From CAVEFW01 sp963643505 (GTDB lineage: Bacteria; Actinomycetota; Coriobacteriia; Coriobacteriales; Eggerthellaceae), in contig CAVIKF010000001.1 in assembly GCA_963643505.1 (NCBI GenBank), positions 124,001 to 188,000 on the forward strand: 64,000 bases of DNA. Reading direction: 5' to 3'. Shown piece after piece: positions 41,047-50,180 of this stretch. The notes under the pieces were generated by a model that saw only the letters and a list, made by a program, of their open reading frames with translations, did not search any database and was not told where the DNA came from. A program made the translations under genes and the position numbers. The first letter of the stretch is position 1. Each line of letters opens with the position of its first letter.

Positions 41047-42675
41047 TTACTCTATGGAGAAGATGAGGGGATACAGGGGTTGCTCGCCGCGGTGGGCGTC
41101 GATCTCGAGGTCCTCGAACTTGTCCTCGATTTGGGAGACAAGCGCCTCGAAGGCATCATCGCCGTAATCCTCGCCTGCAAGAAGGGTCAACGTGTCCGCA
41201 TCCTCGGCGTTCATGGCCTCAAGAAGGTCAAGGACCACACCCTCCAACGTCTTGCCAACCGCCTCGATGGAGCCGTCAGCGATGCCGATGACGTCACCGT
41301 TGGCAATAGGGTTGTCATGGGCGTCTTTGGAATCCTTGATAGCAGTGGTGACCTCACCGACACGGACATCGGCAAAGGAGGCGATCATGTTCTCGACGTT
41401 GTCCTCGAATGTACCTTCAGGATCGAATCCAAAAAGGGCGGAAAACCCTGCGGGGACACTCTTGGTCGGGACGATTCCGACAGGAATGTCCGCAAGTTCA
41501 GCGGCGCTTTGGGCAGCCATGATGATGTTGGAGTTGTTCGGCAGAATGATGACAGACTCGGCATGGCAACGCTCGACGGCGTCAAGCAGGTCCTTCGTGG
41601 AGGGGTTCATGGTTTGGCCGCCGGAGACCACGACGTCAACGCCTAGGCCTTCGAGAATCCCCGCGTTACCGGAACCTGCGGCGACGGCCACAAGGCCCAA
41701 GGGCTTCTTCGGGGCGTTTTGCTCGGCCGCGAGCTTGTCGTTGCGCTCCGCGCTCTGTAATTGCATGTTGTGGATGAACACCTCAAAGATCTGGCCACGC
41801 TCGAGGAAGTAGGCAAGGACCTTATCCGGCGTGTTGGAATGGACGTGGACCTTGAACTTCGGCGTCGCGCCGACACAAAGCTCGCAATCGCCCATCGTGG
41901 CGAGAAACTCAAGTGCATCGTCGATGACGAGGGTCTCGGAGTCGACAAGGAACTCGTTGCAATAGCGATACTTGGAACCCTCCCAGTCGTTGATGTGCTC
42001 AATCTCGACCTTCGGGGCGTTATAGGCGTTGACGATAGCGTCGGCACCAGAGGTCTGTTTGCCGGTGATGGAGCCGACGAAGGCGTCGATGAGGATGGCC
42101 AAACCAAAGCCGCCAGCATCGACGACACCGTTCTCCTTGAGGACCGGAAGGAAATCGGGGGTACGCTCGACAGAGGCAAAGGCCTCCTTGGCGATATGCT
42201 CAAGAGCCTCGGAGAGGCCCATCTTCTTCTTGTCCGCAAACTTCGCAGCAGCTGCGGTGTCCTCGAGCACGGTAAGGATCGTGCCCTTGACCGGTTTGCG
42301 AACTGCCTTGAAAGCGACCTCGACCGCACGCGCGAAAGCATGGTCAAAAGCGGCGACGTCGAACTGCTCGACATCGGCAGCACCTTCGCAAAGGCCACGA
42401 AGGATCTGGGAGGTGATGACGCCGGAGTTGCCACGCGCACCCATGAGGGCACCTGTGGTCACCGCCTTGCGACGCGCCGCCCTGTCGGCGGTTGCAGAAA
42501 GAGATCGAACGTTGTCGACAACGGACTTAAGTGTCAAGGACATGTTCGTTCCCGTATCGCCATCAGGAACAGGAAACACGTTAAGACGGTTTACCTCCTC
42601 CTTGCGATTGTCGAGGGCGGTGGCGGCGGCCACAATACCCTTGAGTACCTGATCCGATGAAATGGTGTCAAACAT
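41047..42675 (-). CDS. fakA: DAK2/DegV-type fatty acid kinase catalytic subunit (FakA/YloV)
   Basis: With a FakB (DegV-like) partner, phosphorylates fatty acids for lipid synthesis. Seen: an N-terminal DhaL domain with NVFPVPDGDTGTNM and GARGNSGVI nucleotide loops, a central linker, and a C-terminal DUF1949/FakA-C-like domain. 542 residues. AGGAG precedes the ATG. No fakB is in this window. Its place behind asp23 is conserved in Firmicutes. Confidence 0.9.
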   Translation of the reverse strand: MFDTISSDQVLKGIVAAATALDNRKEEVNRLNVFPVPDGDTGTNMSLTLKSVVDNVRSLSATADRAARRKAVTTGALMGARGNSGVITSQILRGLCEGAADVEQFDVAAFDHAFARAVEVAFKAVRKPVKGTILTVLEDTAAAAKFADKKKMGLSEALEHIAKEAFASVERTPDFLPVLKENGVVDAGGFGLAILIDAFVGSITGKQTSGADAIVNAYNAPKVEIEHINDWEGSKYRYCNEFLVDSETLVIDDALEFLATMGDCELCVGATPKFKVHVHSNTPDKVLAYFLERGQIFEVFIHNMQLQSAERNDKLAAEQNAPKKPLGLVAVAAGSGNAGILEGLGVDVVVSGGQTMNPSTKDLLDAVERCHAESVIILPNNSNIIMAAQSAAELADIPVGIVPTKSVPAGFSALFGFDPEGTFEDNVENMIASFADVRVGEVTTAIKDSKDAHDNPIANGDVIGIADGSIEAVGKTLEGVVLDLLEAMNAEDADTLTLLAGEDYGDDAFEALVSQIEDKFEDLEIDAHRGEQPLYPLIFSIE

Positions 42676-42686
42676 GTGGGAAACTC

Positions 42687-43031
42687 CTAGCGAACCTTAA
42701 CGCCCTGTACATGAACCTCAACGCCGGCGATAGGCACGTTAGCGTAGTTTTTGAGAGCGAACGTAACCGAGTCGATAAGGTTTTGGGAAACTGCATTGAT
42801 ATTGGTGCCATACTCGATGATGACATACAGGTCAACACGGACACCGTCGTCGGTGTTTTCGAGCAGGATGCCACGACGAAGGCGGGACATCGGCAAAAGC
42901 TTTGCAATCCCATCGGCTGCGCTTGGCGCGGCTGTTCCCACGACACCGTAGCATTCCAAGGCCGCGTTGCCGACCATGTCAGCGAGGACATCGTTAGAAA
43001 CATGAAGATTGCCAGGTATAGCGGTGCTCAT
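42687..43031 (-). CDS. Asp23/Gls24 family protein
   Basis: Small envelope-stress-associated protein family of unknown biochemistry. Seen: 114 residues with the VSNDVLADMVGNAALECYGVVG and DLYVIIEYGTNINAV cores (shown in part). The start is ATG 43031 with AAAGGAT upstream; the frame above it has no ribosome site. Stop is 11 bases before fakA. Confidence 0.92.
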   Translation of the reverse strand: MSTAIPGNLHVSNDVLADMVGNAALECYGVVGTAAPSAADGIAKLLPMSRLRRGILLENTDDGVRVDLYVIIEYGTNINAVSQNLIDSVTFALKNYANVPIAGVEVHVQGVKVR

Positions 43032-43081
43032 ATCTATCCTTTCATCAAAGCTAATGAAGCTCATTGTGCACATGACCCTAA

Positions 43082-43087
43082 AGTATA
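43082..43087 (-). promoter_or_regulatory. Candidate -10 box of asp23-fakA
   Basis: TATACT on the minus strand, about 45 bases ahead of the asp23 ATG. No strong -35 is visible. Confidence 0.45.
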
Positions 43088-43140
43088 GCGCAATACGGTT
43101 TTCCTTCACACGAAGAGACTTTTTTCGAAGAAGATTGTGG

Positions 43141-43169
43141 TTGAGCAACAAATGATTGTGTGCTAGTAT
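43141..43169 (+). promoter_or_regulatory. rpmB promoter
   Basis: TTGAGC (43141-43146), exactly 17 bases, then TAGTAT (43164-43169), 56 bases ahead of the rpmB ATG. Confidence 0.7.
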
Positions 43170-43225
43170 ATTCGGGCTTTAGCAAAGGTTATGTACCCGA
43201 AATGTAAAACATGGAGTTGATAGAG

Positions 43226-43414
43226 ATGTCCAAGGTTTGTGAAATCTGCGGAAAGAGCCCCGTTGCAGGCCGTAATGTTAGCCATTCCCATCGCGTGACC
43301 AACCGCGTGTATCGTCCGAACATCCAAAAGATCACCATCAACGACCACGGCACGGTTCGCAAGGCCAACGTCTGCACCAAGTGCATGAAGGCTGGCAAGG
43401 TCGTTCGCGCATAG
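43226..43414 (+). CDS. rpmB: 50S ribosomal protein L28
   Basis: Large-subunit protein. Seen: SKVCEICGKSPVAGRNVSHSH start and NVCTKCMKAGKV end, with a CxxC pair at each, forming the zinc-binding form of L28. Start is ATG 43226 with GGAG ten bases upstream (62 residues); the in-frame ATG at 43211 is less likely. The only plus-strand gene right of 11644, with its own promoter and terminator, next to asp23 as in Bacillus but divergent. Confidence 0.96.
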   Translation: MSKVCEICGKSPVAGRNVSHSHRVTNRVYRPNIQKITINDHGTVRKANVCTKCMKAGKVVRA

Positions 43415-43441
43415 TCAAACGCAGGTAGCTTTGTCTGAATG

Positions 43442-43471
43442 AGAAGGGCTCCCCTACGAGCCCTTCTTTTT
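43442..43471 (+). terminator. rpmB intrinsic terminator
   Basis: Perfect 10-bp stem AGAAGGGCTC (43442-43451) with GAGCCCTTCT (43458-43467), six-base loop and TTTTT. Confidence 0.95.
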
Positions 43472-43605
43472 GCGTGCCTGGAACCGAAATCGCTTGGTTT
43501 TGGGCTTTTTTGCTATTTAAGAATGTGCTTCTACGATGAGCGTTATGTGCGGTTTCTTTTTTTATGAACGTTTACGGACGCGATGCCTCGACTTATGAAG
43601 AGGAC

Positions 43606-44328
43606 CTACGAGGAGACGACAAGCAGACGCTTGCAATGCGGGCAGATGGCCAAAGGCGCATTCTTCTTGATCTCGACCATGCGCTCGTTGTTGATAGGCG
43701 CGCGACAAGAACCGCATCGGTTTTCTGACAACACACCGATGGCGACGCCTCCGCATGATTGTGAAATTTTGTCATAGCTCTTGAGCAACTCGGCAGGAAT
43801 CCCTTCGACCAAGGTCTTACGCTTGGCTTGTTGTGCAGCTATGGCGCGCTGGAGCTCGGCGCCCTCCGCCTTGAAGGACTCGATGGCAGCGATCTCGAGA
43901 TCACCAAGCTTCTTGGTAGCCTCAACGAGCTGTTGCTTGACGGCAACGACACGCTCCTTCTCGGCCTCAGCAGCCTCAAGGTCAACGAGCAGTTTCTCTC
44001 GCTGCTCTCCTTGGGCGGCAAGCTCCCTGGTACGTGCCTCGAGGTTGCGGAAATCCCCACCGGCGTTGTCGATGTCCTTTTGAATCTCCGCTTGACGCTT
44101 GCCGAGACATTGGTCCTTCTCGACGATGGTGGCGATATCCTTTTCGGCCTTGGCCAACAAAGCATCCACCGCCTCGACCTTGGAAACAAGCTGTTGTTTC
44201 TTTTCACGTACATCCACGATCTTTTGACGCTGAGGAAGCCCGTCGAAGCGTTTCTTCAACTTCAAGGCCTGCAAATCGCATTCTTGCAGGTTTATCAGAT
44301 TTTCGATGTCCTCGGGTCTGACGTTCAT
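43606..44328 (-). CDS. Coiled-coil protein with C4 zinc ribbon
   Basis: A 240-residue protein, almost entirely predicted coiled coil (residues 10-180, Lys/Glu/Ala-rich with heptads), ending in a zinc ribbon CGSC...CPHC. This CT398/zf-RING_7-like arrangement is widespread next to nif3-type genes; function unknown, nucleic-acid or chaperone roles have been suggested. ATG 44328 follows AAAGGGG; nif3 ends 28 bases before. Confidence 0.85.
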   Translation of the reverse strand: MNVRPEDIENLINLQECDLQALKLKKRFDGLPQRQKIVDVREKKQQLVSKVEAVDALLAKAEKDIATIVEKDQCLGKRQAEIQKDIDNAGGDFRNLEARTRELAAQGEQREKLLVDLEAAEAEKERVVAVKQQLVEATKKLGDLEIAAIESFKAEGAELQRAIAAQQAKRKTLVEGIPAELLKSYDKISQSCGGVAIGVLSENRCGSCRAPINNERMVEIKKNAPLAICPHCKRLLVVSS

Positions 44329-44356
44329 GGAAACCCCTTTCAAGCCCGGGATGCGG

Positions 44357-45181
44357 TTAACACACCGTCCAATTGCGTTGTCGGATACATTCTATCCCCA
44401 CCTCAGGGAAACCGAGCGAGGATACGGCATCCATCAACACCTCGACAAACGGGTACTCGCTAACATCGTGGCCCAACGCTATGACGCTGACTCCCGCCTG
44501 GAGGAGGTCAAGGGCGGTATGGTACTTGATCTCGCCGCAGATGAGACACTCGACGCCTTCTTTAACGCAATCATGGGCCAAGCTGGACGCACTTCCCTGC
44601 CCTGAGGCGATTGTGGTGACCTCACGTCCAAGCTCTCCCCATACCTGCACCGGCGACCCAAAAGCCTCCCTGCACATACGTGCCAAATCTTCGAGGCGAA
44701 TCTTGTCGTCGCCGAACGGCTTGCACAGGCAGCCATAGCCATTCTCACATAAAATCCCCGGGGTTTTTTGGAGCAAACCTGTCGGCTCAAGCCCCACCAA
44801 CTCTGGGATCAACTTGTAACCGCGCGGGTTGAAATCCAAGGCCGTGTGGAAGCACAGCAACGCCACATCGTCGTGAATCGCCTCGTAGACCCCCGCGCCG
44901 CTCACAATGGCTGTGGAGTCGGCAGGCGAGAACACGTCCGGCGCGGACAGATAGGGCGGGTGATGGGTTACCAACACATTGCATCCGCGCGCGCGTGCTT
45001 CTCGAATGGCGACAACGGTGGGGTCAAGGGCGACCGCGACCTTCGTGATGACGTTGGAGGGATTGCCAACCTGCAGGCCAGTACGATCCCACTCGCCTGC
45101 ATCCTCAGCGGGAAACAGGGCCAACAGCCCCCGCTCCAAATCACCAACGGTATAAGGTGTCACGTTTTCCTCACTAGGCAT
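44357..45181 (-). CDS. Nif3-like dinuclear metal centre protein
   Basis: Nif3/YbgI/YqfO family, a metal-dependent hydrolase-like fold without settled function. Seen: DRTGLQVG, THHPPYL (metal histidines), CFHTALDFNPRG, and C-terminal GEIKYH and ALGHDVSE. Start ATG 45181 after AGGAGG (274 residues). Sits 14 bases after the cysteine desulfurase gene; co-occurrence with the zinc-ribbon coiled-coil gene is widespread. Confidence 0.9.
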   Translation of the reverse strand: MPSEENVTPYTVGDLERGLLALFPAEDAGEWDRTGLQVGNPSNVITKVAVALDPTVVAIREARARGCNVLVTHHPPYLSAPDVFSPADSTAIVSGAGVYEAIHDDVALLCFHTALDFNPRGYKLIPELVGLEPTGLLQKTPGILCENGYGCLCKPFGDDKIRLEDLARMCREAFGSPVQVWGELGREVTTIASGQGSASSLAHDCVKEGVECLICGEIKYHTALDLLQAGVSVIALGHDVSEYPFVEVLMDAVSSLGFPEVGIECIRQRNWTVC

Positions 45182-45195
45182 GTGAGCCTCCTGTC

Positions 45196-46395
45196 TCATC
45201 GGATACAGCTGAAGAGGGCCTCGCACAAACCGAGCACCTCGTCTTCGGTGGTATAGCGACCCATGGAGATACGCAATGCACCCTGGGCATCCTTGTCGGA
45301 GACGCCCATGGCACGAAGGACGTGGCTGGACTCAAGAGAGCCCGACGAGCAGGCGGAACCGCCGGAAACACAGTATCCGAGCTGGTCCATACGAAGGATG
45401 AGGGTCTGGCTCTCGACACCATCCACCATGATGTGGACGATGTTGGGAAGGTAGTTCTCACGGGTCTCGTCCGAAATCGTCACCTTGATGCGCGGATGGG
45501 ACCCAAGCCTGTCGTAGAGCAGGTCGCGGATCGCAGCGAGGCGTACGCGCTCGTCTTCTTGCATATCCACCGCGCACTCAGCAGCAACCGCAAAAGCCTC
45601 CATGCCTGCGATGTTTTGGGTGCCGCTGCGGCGTCCGAGTTCTTGACCGCCACCCATGAGGTAGGCCGTGAAGGGGGTCCGGGCTTTGAGGTAAAGCACG
45701 CCTACACCCTTTGGCGCGCCGATCTTGTGGCCGGAGAAGGAGGCCGCATCGACCCCCATATCCCTCAAATCGATCGGGATCTTGCCAAGAGCTTGGACGG
45801 CATCGGTATGGAAAAGCGCACCGGATTTGTGAGCAAGGGCACAAAGCTCCCTGACAGGTTGGATTGCGCCCGTCTCGCTGTTGGCCATCATGACCGAGAC
45901 GAGAACCGTGGCGTCGGTAAGGGCCTCCTCAAGGCGTTGCGGGGAGACAATACCTTTACGGTCCGGGTTCAAACACACGACATCAAAGCCAAGTTCAGCG
46001 AGGTGGTGGCAAGGTTTCAAAACGGCCTCATGCTCGATGGCAGTGGTAATCACGCGGGGTTTGTCAACCGGTTTTCCCGCCTTTCGACGTGCCTCGCAAA
46101 CACCGGTGGCGATCCCGATGATAGCGGCGTTGTCCGCCTCGGTGGCGGAGGCGGTGAAAACGATCTCGTCGGGACGTTTCGCCGCAAGAGCACGACAAAC
46201 TCTGCGACGTGCGGACTCCATGGTGGTAAAGGCCGAGCGCCCCAGGGAATGGAGCGAGTTCGCGTTGGCATTCAACGCAAGCCCCTCCACACCGGCAACC
46301 ATGTGAGCCTTGAGGGTCTCAACGACCTCTTCGGTCAATGGGGCGGTTGCCGCATAGTCGAAATAGTGCGCATGAAACGCTTCCGTGGTCACCAT
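45196..46395 (-). CDS. Cysteine desulfurase (NifS/IscS family)
   Basis: PLP enzyme that takes sulfur from cysteine for Fe-S clusters or tRNA thiolation. Seen: YFDYAATAPL at the N-terminus, EHEAVL, NSETGAIQP, the PLP lysine in SGHKIGAPKG and the catalytic cysteine in SGGSACSSGS. Start ATG 46395 (399 residues), one base after the rpe stop. No IscU or MnmA is beside it, so the sulfur acceptor is not shown. Confidence 0.92.
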   Translation of the reverse strand: MVTTEAFHAHYFDYAATAPLTEEVVETLKAHMVAGVEGLALNANANSLHSLGRSAFTTMESARRRVCRALAAKRPDEIVFTASATEADNAAIIGIATGVCEARRKAGKPVDKPRVITTAIEHEAVLKPCHHLAELGFDVVCLNPDRKGIVSPQRLEEALTDATVLVSVMMANSETGAIQPVRELCALAHKSGALFHTDAVQALGKIPIDLRDMGVDAASFSGHKIGAPKGVGVLYLKARTPFTAYLMGGGQELGRRSGTQNIAGMEAFAVAAECAVDMQEDERVRLAAIRDLLYDRLGSHPRIKVTISDETRENYLPNIVHIMVDGVESQTLILRMDQLGYCVSGGSACSSGSLESSHVLRAMGVSDKDAQGALRISMGRYTTEDEVLGLCEALFSCIR

Positions 46396-46396
46396 A

Positions 46397-47095
46397 CTAG
46401 TCAACGACGACTTTCTCACGGGCGGCATTTGCTGCCGCAGCGATCTCGGCGAGAGCCTTGATCGGATCATCCGCCTTGAAGAAGGCATTGCCCGTCACCA
46501 GGACGTCAGCTCCCTCAGCAGCCACAAGAGGAGCCGTACGCAAGCCCATGCCGCCATCGACTTGGATCAGCGGGTCGCAAAATTTCTTTCGCGCGATACG
46601 CACAACTTCGGCAACCTTTTTGTCCGTGCCCTCGATGTAGCTTTGTCCGGAAAAGCCCGGCTCAACGCTCATGATCAACACCATATCCAATTGAGGGATG
46701 AACTCCTCGATTACGGAAATGGGGGTCTTCGGCTTTACGCTGAGCGCCGCACGGACACCCGCATCGTGAATCATGTTGATAGCCATCTGCATCTCGTCTT
46801 CGTCGGCGAGCGCCTCGGCATGAACCGTGACGATATCGGCGCCGGCCTCCAAAAACCATGGGATCTGGGTCAGCGGGTTGGAGATCATGAGATGCACGTC
46901 AAGTGGCAGGTTCGTGACCTTGGGAAGTTGTTTGAGCAAGGGGACGCCGATGGTGAGGTTCGGGACGAAGTGCCCGTCCATGACGTCGAAGTGGACAAAG
47001 TCGGCACCCGCCTCCTCGCATACGCGAATGTCTCGCGCGAGATTCATAAAGTCAGCGGACAGAATGGACGGTGCGATTCTAACCGGTTGGAACAT
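46397..47095 (-). CDS. rpe: Ribulose-phosphate 3-epimerase
   Basis: Interconverts ribulose-5-P and xylulose-5-P in the pentose phosphate pathway. Seen: IAPSILSADF, HFDVMDGHFVPN, the metal-binding HLMI, SVEPGFSGQ and VDGGM. 232 residues. GGAGGAG precedes the ATG. Confidence 0.97.
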   Translation of the reverse strand: MFQPVRIAPSILSADFMNLARDIRVCEEAGADFVHFDVMDGHFVPNLTIGVPLLKQLPKVTNLPLDVHLMISNPLTQIPWFLEAGADIVTVHAEALADEDEMQMAINMIHDAGVRAALSVKPKTPISVIEEFIPQLDMVLIMSVEPGFSGQSYIEGTDKKVAEVVRIARKKFCDPLIQVDGGMGLRTAPLVAAEGADVLVTGNAFFKADDPIKALAEIAAAANAAREKVVVD

Positions 47096-47114
47096 AGGAT
47101 CTTCTCCTCCGTGG

Positions 47115-48113
47115 TTACATTCCGTAGGTTTCAGACTTCAGGGGGCGACCAAGGAGCTTGGCGGACTCTTGGATATCAGCCCCCTCCCAAATGATGCCAC
47201 GCACGGTGTCGGTGATGGGAAGCTCGATATCGTAGCGCTCAGACAAGGTCTTTAGCGTCTTGCAGGCAAGCGCGCCCTCGACAACCATATGGGTACGTTC
47301 TTGGTAGGATTCCAAGCTCTCCCCCTGGGCGAAAGCACGGCCAAACGCACGGTTACGGGAATGCTCGGACATGCAGGTCGCAATCATGTCGCCGACACCG
47401 GCAAGACCAAGCGCGGTCAAGGGATTGCCTCCCGCTTCCTTGATGAGCCGGTTCATCTCGGCGATGCCACGCGTGATGAGCAGCGAGGCGGTATTGTCAC
47501 CATAGCCAATCCCGTAGGAGATGCCGACCGCGATCGCGATGACGTTCTTGAACGCCGCACAAAGCTGCACGCCCGTAACATCGTCGCTGACATAGGTCCT
47601 GAAGGTATCGCAGGCGAAAAGATCTTGGAAGAACAGGGCCGTATCCTGCGATTGGCTCGCGATGACCGTGCCTGCCGGGACGCCTTTGACGACCTCCTCG
47701 GCATGGTTGGGGCCAGAAAGGACGGCTAAACGCCCAGGCGTGCCCATCTCGTCAGCAAACACCTCGGTGGAGAGCATGCCACTTCCCTGCTCGACTCCCT
47801 TCGAGCAGATGACGACGGGCAAGGACATATCGCAACATCCGTCAAGGGCTCGGGCGACGCCACGGACAAGGCTTGAAGGCGTCACGACGACAACCGCCTT
47901 AGCAAATTGCACGGCATCCCGGTGGGACAAGGTCGCAACGATGTTCTCGGAAAGCTCGATGTCGGACAAGTAGCGGGGGTTGTGGTGCTCGACATTGATG
48001 GCCGAGACCACCTCGGGGCGGCGCGCCCAAAGACTGACGTTATACCCCTTGTTGCCGAGGATGTTGGCAAGGGCCGTTCCCCAACTGCCGGCGCCGATGA
48101 CTGCTATCTTCAT
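47115..48113 (-). CDS. gpsA: Glycerol-3-phosphate dehydrogenase [NAD(P)+]
   Basis: Makes sn-glycerol-3-phosphate for phospholipids. Seen: GAGSWGTALANIL dinucleotide loop, SGPNHAEEV, CAAFKNVIAIAVG with the catalytic lysine, and GLAGVGDMIATC. 332 residues. AAGGAG precedes the ATG. Its product feeds PlsY, encoded six bases upstream in the same operon. Confidence 0.97.
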   Translation of the reverse strand: MKIAVIGAGSWGTALANILGNKGYNVSLWARRPEVVSAINVEHHNPRYLSDIELSENIVATLSHRDAVQFAKAVVVVTPSSLVRGVARALDGCCDMSLPVVICSKGVEQGSGMLSTEVFADEMGTPGRLAVLSGPNHAEEVVKGVPAGTVIASQSQDTALFFQDLFACDTFRTYVSDDVTGVQLCAAFKNVIAIAVGISYGIGYGDNTASLLITRGIAEMNRLIKEAGGNPLTALGLAGVGDMIATCMSEHSRNRAFGRAFAQGESLESYQERTHMVVEGALACKTLKTLSERYDIELPITDTVRGIIWEGADIQESAKLLGRPLKSETYGM

Positions 48114-48119
48114 GGCAAT

Positions 48120-48803
48120 CTACTCCTTCTTCTCACCGATACGACGCTCGGTGCCGTTGAGCAGTCGCTTGATGTTGCCACGATGGGCCCACACAACCGT
48201 GAGAGCACCTGCAGAAGCAAAGATCACCGCGACGGGATTGCCCCAAAAGACGATGACGGCGATCGGAACACAAGCAAACGCGGCCGCCACCGAGCCGAAA
48301 GAGACGTACTTCGTAGTCGGAACGAGAATGGCAAAGATCAAAAGCTCGATGATGGCAGGAATCGGACCGTACATGACGAACTCGTTGCCGACCGCAGTGG
48401 CAATACCCTTGCCTCCCTTGAAGTTAAGCCATGGAGAGAAGATATGACCCCATACACAACCGGCGAAAGATATCGAGGTGGCGATATCGAGCAGGCAACC
48501 AACCGTGACAAACGGGAATGTGATGCTCGCCTCCGTCGGCAACATGTTCGCCGCATCGAGCGCGCTATAGACACCGCAGGCAATCAAGCCTGCGAGGACG
48601 CCCTTGAAGAAATCAAACAGGAATACGATGATGCCGGCCTTCTTGCCGTAGGTTCGCATCATGTTGGTCGTACCGATGTTGCCGCTTCCATGCTCGCGCA
48701 CGTCGTCGTTAAACATAAACTTCGAGACGATGACGCCAAAAGGGATGGAACCGAGCAAGAACGAGACGGCAAAGATCGCTACAAGCGCTATACCGTATTC
48801 CAT
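48120..48803 (-). CDS. plsY: Glycerol-3-phosphate acyltransferase PlsY
   Basis: Membrane enzyme that acylates glycerol-3-phosphate from acyl phosphate. Seen: about five hydrophobic helices, SIPFGVIVSK, GSGNIGTTN, LNFKGGKGIATAVG, the three conserved PlsY motifs. 227 residues, slightly longer than usual (about 200) through a charged C-terminus. Starts three bases after der stops. Confidence 0.95.
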   Translation of the reverse strand: MEYGIALVAIFAVSFLLGSIPFGVIVSKFMFNDDVREHGSGNIGTTNMMRTYGKKAGIIVFLFDFFKGVLAGLIACGVYSALDAANMLPTEASITFPFVTVGCLLDIATSISFAGCVWGHIFSPWLNFKGGKGIATAVGNEFVMYGPIPAIIELLIFAILVPTTKYVSFGSVAAAFACVPIAVIVFWGNPVAVIFASAGALTVVWAHRGNIKRLLNGTERRIGEKKE

Positions 48804-48806
48804 AGG

Positions 48807-50123
48807 CTAGTCCTTCTTTCTGAACTTCAGATAGATCGGGGTACCCGTCAAATCAAAAGCCCTGCGCAGTCTGTTCTCCAAGAAGCGCTCAAAATTGTCG
48901 GTGACAAGGTCGGGGCGATTGACGAAAAACGTGAACCGCGGTGGGCAGGTATCCGTCTGGGTCACGTACTTCATACGCAGAACGCGCTTGCCATTAGAGA
49001 CGGTATGACCGGTCTCGCGAATCTCGGAAAGCCAGTTGTTGAGTTTGCTCGTGGAAATCGAGGTGTTATAACCCCGATAGGCGGTGTTGATGACCTCCCA
49101 AACAGCGTCGACATTCTTCCCGGTAAGCGCCGAGATCGCCTTCACGGGGGCATAGGAGACAAATATCATCTCCTCCTCCACCTGCTCACGCAGAGCGTGT
49201 TTCGCCTCGGTGTCGAGAAGGTCCCACTTGTTGAGGATGATGGCCATGGCCGTTCCGCGATCAGCGGCATAATTGGCTACACGCTTGTCCTGGTCAGTCA
49301 GACCGAGCGTGGAGTCGATGACAAGCAGGGAGACGTCCGCACGATCAATAGCGCGCATGGCCCGGACAAAGCCGTAATATTCCACATCTTCGTCGATTTG
49401 GCTCTTGCGGCGCAAACCGGCGGTGTCGACGATGACGTACTTTTGCTCGTCGTGCCACACCGGGGTGTCGATGGCGTCTCGGGTCGTGCCTGCGACATCG
49501 GAGACGATGGAGCGCTCGTTGCTCGTAAGCCTGTTGGTGAGAGAGGACTTGCCGGCGTTGGGGCGGCCGATGATGGCGACATTGATCGCGAACTCGTCGT
49601 CAGCCTCCTCCTCGTCGAGACCGAGCTCGGCAAGTTTGGACACGACCTCGTCGAGCAAGTCGCCGGTACCCGTGCCGTGAGTAGCGGAGACGGGCCAAGG
49701 GTCGCCAAGACCAAGTTGGTAGAACTCCCACACGTTGTCCATGTTGCCGGGGTTGTCGGACTTGTTCACCACGAGGAACACCGGTTTGGAGGTACGGCGC
49801 AGGATTCGCGCGACCTCCTCGTCATCGGCATTGATCCCAGTCTTCCCGTCCACGAGGAACAAGATGAGATCCGCCTCGTTAGCGCCTTCAAAGGCTTGGT
49901 TGCGGATGGATCCTTGGAAGTCGTCATCACTGCCCATCTCGATACCGCCAGTGTCGATGAGGGTGAAGTTGACGCCGTTCCACTCAGCCTCGTGATAGGA
50001 GCGGTCTCGGGTGACGCCACGCATCTCGTGGACGATAGCATCGTCGACTTGGGCGATGCGGTTTACAAACGTGGACTTTCCCACGTTGGGACGGCCGACA
50101 ACGGCCACGATCGGCAAACTCAT
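48807..50123 (-). CDS. der: Ribosome biogenesis GTPase Der (EngA)
   Basis: Double-GTPase for 50S assembly. Seen: two P-loops (GRPNVGKSTF near residue 10 and GRPNAGKSSL near 185), NKSD and NKWD specificity motifs, and a C-terminal KH-like domain. Start ATG 50123 (438 residues) with GGAG nine bases upstream rather than the TTG at 50138. Conserved neighbours plsY and gpsA. Confidence 0.97.
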   Translation of the reverse strand: MSLPIVAVVGRPNVGKSTFVNRIAQVDDAIVHEMRGVTRDRSYHEAEWNGVNFTLIDTGGIEMGSDDDFQGSIRNQAFEGANEADLILFLVDGKTGINADDEEVARILRRTSKPVFLVVNKSDNPGNMDNVWEFYQLGLGDPWPVSATHGTGTGDLLDEVVSKLAELGLDEEEADDEFAINVAIIGRPNAGKSSLTNRLTSNERSIVSDVAGTTRDAIDTPVWHDEQKYVIVDTAGLRRKSQIDEDVEYYGFVRAMRAIDRADVSLLVIDSTLGLTDQDKRVANYAADRGTAMAIILNKWDLLDTEAKHALREQVEEEMIFVSYAPVKAISALTGKNVDAVWEVINTAYRGYNTSISTSKLNNWLSEIRETGHTVSNGKRVLRMKYVTQTDTCPPRFTFFVNRPDLVTDNFERFLENRLRRAFDLTGTPIYLKFRKKD

Positions 50124-50180
50124 AGGTACGCTCTCCAATTATCTAGACGGCCGCAACGTGCGACCAGAAAATGAACGGTT

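Noticed and set aside
47907..50174. 755-codon plus-strand open frame
   Set aside because: It is antisense to plsY, der and part of gpsA, all of which have complete family motifs, proper starts and tight spacing on the minus strand; the frame is open because of codon bias and has no ribosome site.
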